A DNA stretch of 21,108 bases, taken from assembly GCA_007121115.1 (NCBI GenBank), contig SKMI01000187.1:1-21108 (forward strand), given 5' to 3'. Of the stretch, positions 15,501-21,108 are shown one piece after another. A model generated the notes under the pieces. That model searched no databases and had not been told where the DNA came from. It saw only the letters and a program-made list of their open reading frames with translations. The stretch's first letter is position 1. The number at the start of each line of letters is the position of its first letter. Position numbers and translations under genes: made by a program. This DNA is from Paracoccaceae bacterium (lineage in GTDB: Bacteria > Pseudomonadota > Alphaproteobacteria > Rhodobacterales > Rhodobacteraceae).

Positions 15501-16835
15501 TCAGTCAGCGCCGCGCAAACTGCGCACAAAACGATTGGTTCGCCCTGGCACGGGCGCTTTCGGGATCTGAAAATCGCGATTCTGGGCAAGACCCAGCAGC
15601 AGCCAGAACAACGGAAAGGCTACCGGAAAGCTCTGCCCCCACGTCATCAGCAGGAGTGCTACCACTACAAACTTAAGGCGCATGTTTGATGTCAGAACGC
15701 TCGAATACAGGTAGATCATGAAAACCAGTCCCAGCAGACCGTATTCGAACAAGATTACAGGAAAGATGGCAAGCGCGCTTTCCTGCAGCGTATTGGGGAT
15801 GTTAAATTGATACCAGCCCTGCACGCCCAGCAAATCACCGATGAAGAAGCGGTGATAGGTATCGACCCCGAGGACGGTGAATGTCCCTGCTCCATGCCCC
15901 AGAAGGTTCGAATCAAGCATGCCAAAAAGCCCCACCAGATTATGCGCGATCCGGTAGGAAAAAGTAGTTTGCACAAGCTCTTGTGGCACTAGCAAGGCGG
16001 TGATCAGGAGATCGATACCACGCACACCCGTTTCCGGACTCAGCCGGGCGGCGAATATCAGAATAAGCGGCACCGCGATGGTGAGAATCACAGTCCGCAA
16101 GGACAGATGGCTCGTCCCCGAAGAGCCATTGTAGGTCATAGCCTTGACAAGAATGACAAGAGTAAGCCCGAATACACCAGCCGCAGAACGTGACAACAAG
16201 ATGCAGAGCACAATAGCGACGTACAGCCATAATGGAGCCCCGGCCTGCCCCCGGGCACGCGCGCTGGTTGAAGCAAGAATCGCGAGGACGTAGAAATACA
16301 CCATGACAAAGCCGAAATCAGTCGCTTCTGGCGAAAGGCTTGTCACCCCGCGCTCGCCGAACGCGCCAAGTGCGCCGGGCACCAGCGGCGTGACCATTTG
16401 CTGGTATAGCGCTGGGTTCACTTCTCCCAGCACGGCAAATGCAAACCAGGCAAGGACGGCCGGTTTCAGAACGGATATCATTAGTGACGGCGTAAGATAG
16501 CGTGCCACGACCAAAAGCGAGATCGACAAGACGAATGCCATCGCCTTGCGCAGATACTGCCCCAGATCAATTTCCTGACCGAATGGGATATACACAAGGA
16601 AAACCACGCTGAACGCGAAGATGACAATATCAAAGCGTGTGAGTCGTAATCGCCCCCTGACAAGCAGAACAAAAAACATCACCCATGCTGACAGCGCCGC
16701 CCATGGTTGTACTTCGGTTGGTGTAGCAAGCGGCCCGAATTGGAGATATGGAAAAAGGGTCAGTGCCAGCACAATCGACAACGGGACCGATGTTGCGTTG
16801 TTCGCCTTGGCATGAGTGGACCGCGAATGCGTCAT
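15501..16835 (-). CDS. O-antigen polymerase-like membrane protein (Wzy type)
   Basis: 444 residues, with about ten to twelve hydrophobic helices and a few charged loops, for example RLRLTRFD and the larger periplasmic-type loop SNLLGHGAGTFTVLGVDTYHRFF near residues 310-335. This is the layout of Wzy and WaaL-type proteins that join undecaprenyl-linked repeat units in the periplasm. Such proteins have almost no conserved motifs, so the call rests on topology and on the flippase next door. The ATG at 16835 is chosen because GAGG lies eight bases before it; an in-frame GTG at 16853 has no good site. Base composition is visibly richer in A/T than the rfb genes, common for variable polysaccharide loci. 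Confidence 0.68.
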   Translation of the reverse strand: MTHSRSTHAKANNATSVPLSIVLALTLFPYLQFGPLATPTEVQPWAALSAWVMFFVLLVRGRLRLTRFDIVIFAFSVVFLVYIPFGQEIDLGQYLRKAMAFVLSISLLVVARYLTPSLMISVLKPAVLAWFAFAVLGEVNPALYQQMVTPLVPGALGAFGERGVTSLSPEATDFGFVMVYFYVLAILASTSARARGQAGAPLWLYVAIVLCILLSRSAAGVFGLTLVILVKAMTYNGSSGTSHLSLRTVILTIAVPLILIFAARLSPETGVRGIDLLITALLVPQELVQTTFSYRIAHNLVGLFGMLDSNLLGHGAGTFTVLGVDTYHRFFIGDLLGVQGWYQFNIPNTLQESALAIFPVILFEYGLLGLVFMIYLYSSVLTSNMRLKFVVVALLLMTWGQSFPVAFPLFWLLLGLAQNRDFQIPKAPVPGRTNRFVRSLRGAD

Positions 16836-16908
16836 ATCGAAAACCTCATCCACGTGCCTGTCGCGCGGCGCATTCGCTCAGCCGTCATGAAAGAACTTCG
16901 GCACGACG

Positions 16909-18183
16909 TCATTTCAAACTCCGCAAGTCTCGGATCTTCGGTCTGGACGGCAGAACCAAGAAACCGAAATGGCGTTGCACCACAAGATTCATGGCAAGGA
17001 ATATCCCGATCACATAGAATACCTGCAGCCAGGCGATCCATTCCAGCCCCAGAGGCGCAACGGCTATGCTTCCGGCCAGAAAAAGCGGCACACCGGCACC
17101 ATAGATGATGCCAACCGCCTTCTGATGCCCTGATGCCTTGAGGAGTTCATCGACCGGGCCAAAAATGGCTTCGGCAATCACCCCAATCAACAGGATTGAC
17201 AGCAGCGACGCAGCATATCGAAGTTCCGCGCCAAAGAAGAAAGCGATAATTTCTGCGCCCACCAGTTCATTGGCGATCAGAGCGCCCAGTCCCGCCAGCG
17301 TGGTCACACAGGCCACCGCACCCATCACCTTCCTGAGGCGCTCTACCTCATTGCGCGCGAGCGCCTGATTGATCGCCGGGCGGATGAAGAAACGTGTGGC
17401 AGCGATAACCGCTGACACCGCAATTGCCAATCTTCCCGCAGTGCCCATGATCCCTGCAAGTGCGGGCGCCAACAAGAACCCCGATACCATCGTCGGAATC
17501 CAGAAACTGCTGACATGCAAGACCCGCAGGCAAGTCAGTCCGATGCCTTCGCGCACCAGCACGGTCGCCAGTTTTTCTGACCACTCGAAGCGGTAGTCCC
17601 GCGCAATGACCCGACACACGATGAGCGCAGATGCTGATGCAAGTGTGGCACCTATTGCAGTCGCAAGGCTCAGTCCTGAGAAACCGGGGTCTGAAAGGAT
17701 CAAAGCTGCGGGCACAGTCGAGAAGAGGAGGACAAGGTTGATTGCGGGATAGAAGAAGAATGAGCCAAGCTCGGTGTGCCGCAGACCCAGGAGAAGCTGA
17801 GAAACGTTGAATATCAGCCCGTTAGCGGAGAGAAAAACCAAGGTGAAGATGGCGGCGGAATTGGTCGAAGCTGACCAGGGCTGGAAAATACCAATCACCG
17901 CAGCGGTAATCAACAATGCTGCCGCACACATGCCGGTCAGGCCGAGAACGGTGCCGACGAACAAGCCCACCTGCGCCTCGCGCCCCAGAGCAAGGCCGCG
18001 AGCGAGCCGCGCCAAAGCGCTTTCCGACGCGCCGAGCCCGAGAAAGTAGTAGAAGGAAAACGCAAAGCTCAGGCACAGCATGTAAAGGCCGTAGTCATCT
18101 TGCGACACCGAGCGCGCGATCACGGCGAGCACGATGAACTGGAGCAACGTTCCCAGATAACGGAATGCAATCGTGGTCAACAC
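16909..18183 (-). CDS. Polysaccharide flippase (Wzx/oligosaccharide translocase family)
   Basis: 424 residues, with about twelve transmembrane helices from the very N terminus (LTTIAFRYLGTLLQFIVLAVIARSVSQDDYGLYML, the usual start of the polysaccharide biosynthesis/MOP family). It would flip lipid-linked repeat units across the inner membrane for polymerisation by the adjacent Wzy-like protein. The start is GTG at 18183 with GGAGC seven bases upstream; the next codon is TTG, which could also serve. The wzy-like gene follows after 73 bases on the same strand, suggesting one transcript. Its composition is richer in A/T than the flanking nucleotide-sugar genes. Confidence 0.8.
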   Translation of the reverse strand: MLTTIAFRYLGTLLQFIVLAVIARSVSQDDYGLYMLCLSFAFSFYYFLGLGASESALARLARGLALGREAQVGLFVGTVLGLTGMCAAALLITAAVIGIFQPWSASTNSAAIFTLVFLSANGLIFNVSQLLLGLRHTELGSFFFYPAINLVLLFSTVPAALILSDPGFSGLSLATAIGATLASASALIVCRVIARDYRFEWSEKLATVLVREGIGLTCLRVLHVSSFWIPTMVSGFLLAPALAGIMGTAGRLAIAVSAVIAATRFFIRPAINQALARNEVERLRKVMGAVACVTTLAGLGALIANELVGAEIIAFFFGAELRYAASLLSILLIGVIAEAIFGPVDELLKASGHQKAVGIIYGAGVPLFLAGSIAVAPLGLEWIAWLQVFYVIGIFLAMNLVVQRHFGFLVLPSRPKIRDLRSLK

Positions 18184-18499
18184 AGCCGAGGCTCCAGCGG
18201 AGTTACATCATTCAAAGCGGGATGGACGTTGCGCTGCACATGGCAACAATACACCCACTGCGCCGAATAACCGTTAACAAATCATGAATTTCAGGCACCG
18301 ATCTTCCGGTCGGTGTCCGCATACTCATGTTCATCCGAGAAGCGGACCAATGCGCAATGTGGGGCCCGGCGACCGGGGATCGGATTGATCCATATGCCTT
18401 GTCCCGATGCCGTTCATCGCTACAGCATCCGAATCATGTTCCAATTGCCGCGTCATCGGCCCAGTGAGGCGCGCTGCGCCCCGCCTCTGGCGAGCCGGG
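18184..18499. other. Intergenic region upstream of the flippase gene
   Basis: 316 bases with no credible gene. It contains a hairpin (CACCGA 18296-18301 with TCGGTG 18310-18315), a small stem GGCGC/GCGCC at 18468-18480 just after the glycosyltransferase stop, and an A/T-rich stretch around 18240-18295 (includes GTTAAC and TGAATTTCA) that is the likeliest promoter zone for the flippase-polymerase unit. No -35/-10 pair with good spacing was found. Confidence 0.55.
18296..18315. repeat. Inverted repeat upstream of the flippase gene
   Basis: CACCGA and TCGGTG form a perfect 6-base stem with an 8-base loop (TCTTCCGG). It lies 113-132 bases upstream of the flippase start and 185 bases after the glycosyltransferase stop. 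It has no U tract and could be an attenuator, an operator or chance. Confidence 0.3.
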
Positions 18500-19627
18500 T
18501 CAACGCGATGCGGCCGGGGTCCAGGTTTGAAATGTCTGCCCGCGGATGGCTTTCATGACGCCGACAAGCGTGGCGATCATGGCCAAAGCGACTTCGAAAA
18601 TCAGATCCAATGGCTTGAATCCCAGCCGAGGGCCAACCGCCGATGCAAGAACCAGGCCCAGGGCGATCAGAAGACCCAGCCAGACCGAGACCAGGAAGCC
18701 CAGCACCAGCACCGCAGTCACGTTGATCAACAGGAACAGGCCGCCAAACCAGCGGACGAATTTTCGCGATAGATATTTGAACTTGTCCAGTGCTTTCATC
18801 CTGCGAAGCTGCGGACGCAGGAACATGTGCGTATGAAATGCACGGGCCGAGATCCGCACCTTGCGTGCGAACTCATCCTTGCGCGACGCAACAAGACGTT
18901 CATATGCGATCACATCATTGCATTTGATCAGCCGGGAACCCGCAAAGACGGTCGCCATGGACACTGTCAGGTCGTCCAGCACCGTATCGGGGAATTGCGG
19001 ATAGAGCCCGCGGCGAATAGCGAAAATGGACCCGTCCGCTCCCATGACGTTGCCGGTAGCCGATTCCAGATCCTTGATCTTTTCTTCCAACCGCCAATAC
19101 GCGCCGCCCACGGACGCCGTTGCCGAATTCCCCTCGCCAAGATAGATGAGTCTGCCACACAGCCCGCCAATGGCAGGATCAGCGAACCAGCCGCGAATGC
19201 GTGCGATCCCGTCGTCATCCAGCAAGACATTTGCATCGGTGAACACGATGATATCGCCGCTGGCACGCGCCGCCAGTATCTTCATCCCGTGCGCCTTGCC
19301 CTGACGGCCTTGACCGGCAACGACTTCCAGCAGATCAGCTCGCGCTTCCAGCGCCTCTAGCGTATTGTCCGATGAGCCGTCGTCGTAGACCAGAACCTCA
19401 AGGTCGGGGTATCGCGCCTTGAGCCGTTCGATGTTCGCGATCTTTTCCTGAATGGATCGTGCTTCATTATAGGCGCAAAATACAAGCGTGACAGATGTCT
19501 TCACGTCGGCGTCAAACTCTGGCGCCGGGGCTCTGGGCAAGAGACGCAGAATGACAGGGTAGATCAGATACGGGTATATGATCAGCGCGGTCGAGATCAA
19601 GATGACGGCGGTCAGGACATGAATCAC
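18500..19627 (-). CDS. Membrane-bound family 2 glycosyltransferase
   Basis: 375 residues. One N-terminal transmembrane helix (about 3-27) comes first, then a GT-A catalytic domain with VFCAYNEARSIQEKI (49-63), DDGSSD (82-87), FTDANVLLD (129-137, the metal-binding acidic motif), GADGSIFAIRR (196-206) and LDDL (217-220, likely catalytic acid). Two further hydrophobic segments lie at about 297-330 and 340-360. It probably transfers a sugar to a lipid-linked intermediate at the inner face of the inner membrane. Donor and acceptor are unknown; GDP-mannose and dTDP-rhamnose are both supplied by neighbours. The start is GTG at 19627, with GGGGAAG six bases upstream. It follows manC on the same strand after 128 bases. 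Confidence 0.88.
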   Translation of the reverse strand: MIHVLTAVILISTALIIYPYLIYPVILRLLPRAPAPEFDADVKTSVTLVFCAYNEARSIQEKIANIERLKARYPDLEVLVYDDGSSDNTLEALEARADLLEVVAGQGRQGKAHGMKILAARASGDIIVFTDANVLLDDDGIARIRGWFADPAIGGLCGRLIYLGEGNSATASVGGAYWRLEEKIKDLESATGNVMGADGSIFAIRRGLYPQFPDTVLDDLTVSMATVFAGSRLIKCNDVIAYERLVASRKDEFARKVRISARAFHTHMFLRPQLRRMKALDKFKYLSRKFVRWFGGLFLLINVTAVLVLGFLVSVWLGLLIALGLVLASAVGPRLGFKPLDLIFEVALAMIATLVGVMKAIRGQTFQTWTPAASR

Positions 19628-19658
19628 GCGGCTCTTCCCCGTCTGCGAATTGCTCGGG

Positions 19659-19680
19659 GCCCGCGTTTCCGAAAGCGGGC
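19659..19680 (-). terminator. Hairpin between manC and the glycosyltransferase gene
   Basis: GCCCGC (19659-19664) pairs with GCGGGC (19675-19680). Inside it, after one bulged G, TTT pairs with AAA around CCG. It lies about 75 bases beyond the manC stop and 32 bases before the glycosyltransferase start. No U tract follows on the - strand, so it may attenuate rather than terminate. Confidence 0.35.
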
Positions 19681-19755
19681 AAGATCAGGCCAGCCGGAAG
19701 GACATGTAATGCCCGCGCACTTCATTCATGACACCTCTCGACTCTCAATTCGCAA

Positions 19756-21108
19756 CTACCCGCGCGCGTATTTGTCTTCATAGCGGATGATATCGTCTTC
19801 GCCGACATAGGGGCCGGTCTGTACCTCGATCAGAACCATCGGCAGTTTGCCGGGGTTTTCCATGCGATGCACCGCGCCCAGCGGGATGTAGATGGACTCG
19901 TTTTCCGTCACCAGCCGGGTTTCATCGCCCACCGTGACCTTCGCGGTGCCCTCGACCACGATCCAGTGCTCGGACCGGTGGACATGGCTTTGCAGCGACA
20001 GCGCCGCGCCGGGATGGACATGGATGCGCTTGACCTGAAAGCGCGGGCCCACGGCCAGGCTTTCGAACCAGCCCCAGGGGCGGTGGTCCTTTGGCAGGGT
20101 GGTGGCCTGTTTGACACCCTTTTGCTTCAGCGCCGCGACCGCCAATTTGACGTCCTGCGTGCGCGACCGGTCTGCCACCAGAACCGCATCGTTCATGGCA
20201 ACGACGACCAGATCCTTCAGCCCGATGCCCACAAGCGCCAGATCCTCGCTGTCGGCGCGCAGCAGGCTGTCCTGACAATCGATCGCCGTGGCCGCGCCCG
20301 TGCTCTGCACGCCCTGCGCGTCGCGCGCCCCTTCGCGCCAGACGGCATCCCAGCCCCCCAGATCGGACCAGCCCGCGCTGTAGGGCACCACCGACAGGTT
20401 GTCCGCCTTCTCCATCACCGCATGGTCGATGGAGATGTCTTCAAGCTGCGCCCATGGGCCAGGCGCGAGCCGCAGAAAACCGATATCCTCCTGCGCCTCG
20501 GCGACGGCCTGGGTGACCTGCTCCAGCATGGCGGGCATGTGCTGGCGAAAGGCCGCGACCATGTCCGAGGCACGGAACAGGAAGATCCCCGAATTCCAGA
20601 GGTAATTCCCGCTTTCCAGCATTGCCTGTGCCCGCGCCGGGTCCGGCTTTTCGACAAAGCGCGTCAGCGTCACGGGCCCGGCGGTGGCGCCGGGGTCCTG
20701 CGCAAGCTCCAGATAGCCGTAGCCCGTTTCGGGGTAGCCGGGCTGAATGCCGAAGGTGACCAGACGGCGCTGCTCGACCGCTTCCAGACCCGCCTGAACG
20801 GCCGCCACGAAGGCGTCGGAATCGGGCACCACATGGTCTGACGGGGCGACCAGCAGCACCGCATTGGGGTCGCTTTGCTGCGCATGCAGGGCGGCGGCCA
20901 GCACCGCGGGGGCGGTGTTGCGCGCCTCGGGTTCGATCAGCACGGCCTGCGCCGACAGCCCGACCTCGGCCAGTTGATCCTGCACGATGAAGCGGAAATC
21001 GGAATGGGTGATGATCACGGGCGCACCGAATTCAGGCCCGGCCACCCGCCGCGCCGAGGCCTGGAACAGGGTCTCGCTGCCCGTGAGCGGCACGAACTGC
21101 TTGGGGTA
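19756..21108 (-). CDS. manC: Mannose-1-phosphate guanylyltransferase / mannose-6-phosphate isomerase (N terminus outside window)
   Basis: 450 residues are visible, beginning YPKQFVPLTGSETLFQ. The start and the GDP-mannose signature (GGxGTRLWPLSR) lie beyond the right edge, about 20 residues away. The enzyme makes GDP-mannose from GTP and mannose 1-phosphate, and the C-terminal cupin domain isomerises fructose and mannose 6-phosphates. Motifs: IEPEARNTAPAVLAAAL, VAPSDHVV, TGYGYLE, FVEKPDPARA (150-160), YLWNSGIF, SDLGGWDA, then the cupin RPWGWFESL...HPGAALSLQSHVHRSEHWIVVEGTA. The C terminus is complete (DDIIRYEDKYARG). It supplies mannose, fucose or related sugars to the polysaccharide locus. 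Confidence 0.94.
   Translation of the reverse strand, partial: YPKQFVPLTGSETLFQASARRVAGPEFGAPVIITHSDFRFIVQDQLAEVGLSAQAVLIEPEARNTAPAVLAAALHAQQSDPNAVLLVAPSDHVVPDSDAFVAAVQAGLEAVEQRRLVTFGIQPGYPETGYGYLELAQDPGATAGPVTLTRFVEKPDPARAQAMLESGNYLWNSGIFLFRASDMVAAFRQHMPAMLEQVTQAVAEAQEDIGFLRLAPGPWAQLEDISIDHAVMEKADNLSVVPYSAGWSDLGGWDAVWREGARDAQGVQSTGAATAIDCQDSLLRADSEDLALVGIGLKDLVVVAMNDAVLVADRSRTQDVKLAVAALKQKGVKQATTLPKDHRPWGWFESLAVGPRFQVKRIHVHPGAALSLQSHVHRSEHWIVVEGTAKVTVGDETRLVTENESIYIPLGAVHRMENPGKLPMVLIEVQTGPYVGEDDIIRYEDKYARG

Noticed and set aside
15546..15561. TGGCACG, which looks like a sigma-54 -24 box, near the end of the polymerase gene
   Set aside because: The -12 element is missing (CTTTC instead of TTGC at the right spacing), and it is inside coding sequence. 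Two other TGGCACG matches, in the aldo/keto reductase and glycosyltransferase genes, fail in the same way.
18184..18499. Possible degraded gene or insertion-sequence remnant between the flippase and glycosyltransferase genes
   Set aside because: No terminal inverted repeats, target duplication or transposase fragment could be seen in any frame.
1..21108. CRISPR array, tRNA, rRNA, prophage or anti-phage system
   Set aside because: No regularly spaced repeats, cloverleaf or rRNA signatures, integrase or known defence-gene motifs were found on either strand.

Overview
The window is about 21 kb of GC-rich DNA. Its gene content and protein sequences fit an alphaproteobacterium of the Rhodobacterales (Rhodobacter/Roseobacter relatives). 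This placement is an inference from protein flavour and gene company, not from a marker gene. I see no rRNA, tRNA, CRISPR array, insertion sequence or integrase.

Left part (1-7.7 kb), housekeeping and metabolic genes: the 3' part of a D-2-hydroxyacid dehydrogenase (+), a DUF3422 membrane-anchored protein (-), a LuxO-like sigma-54 response regulator (-), propionyl-CoA synthetase prpE (-), a short-chain dehydrogenase (+) divergent from prpE, and a HIT-family protein (+). The prpE/SDR intergenic region carries three same-direction copies of a TTTGCAAAT-type motif. The motif resembles operators of the ScfR/RamB/PccR regulators of short-chain acyl-CoA metabolism.

Right part (7.8-21.1 kb), a surface polysaccharide locus: rfbC-rfbB-rfbD-rfbA (-) make dTDP-L-rhamnose and are joined by 4-base stop/start overlaps at all three junctions. 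A leader of about 440 bases separates them from a divergent two-gene + strand unit, a Gfo/Idh/MocA oxidoreductase followed by a heparinase II/III-like protein. Then come, all on the - strand, an aldo/keto reductase, an O-antigen polymerase-like (Wzy) membrane protein, a Wzx-type flippase, a membrane family 2 glycosyltransferase, and the bulk of ManC (GDP-mannose synthesis), which runs off the right edge. Together these supply two activated sugars and the flip and polymerise steps of a Wzx/Wzy-type polysaccharide. The initiating sugar-phosphate transferase, the export proteins (Wza/Wzc) and most glycosyltransferases are not in the window and may lie beyond its right edge.

I found no clearly new system. 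The items most worth a second look are the acyl-CoA-regulator-like repeats upstream of prpE, an exact ops-like octamer (GGCGGTAG) in the leader of the + strand polysaccharide unit, the signal-peptide-less heparinase-like protein paired with a Gfo/Idh oxidoreductase, and the GSFTGA variant in the LuxO-like regulator.
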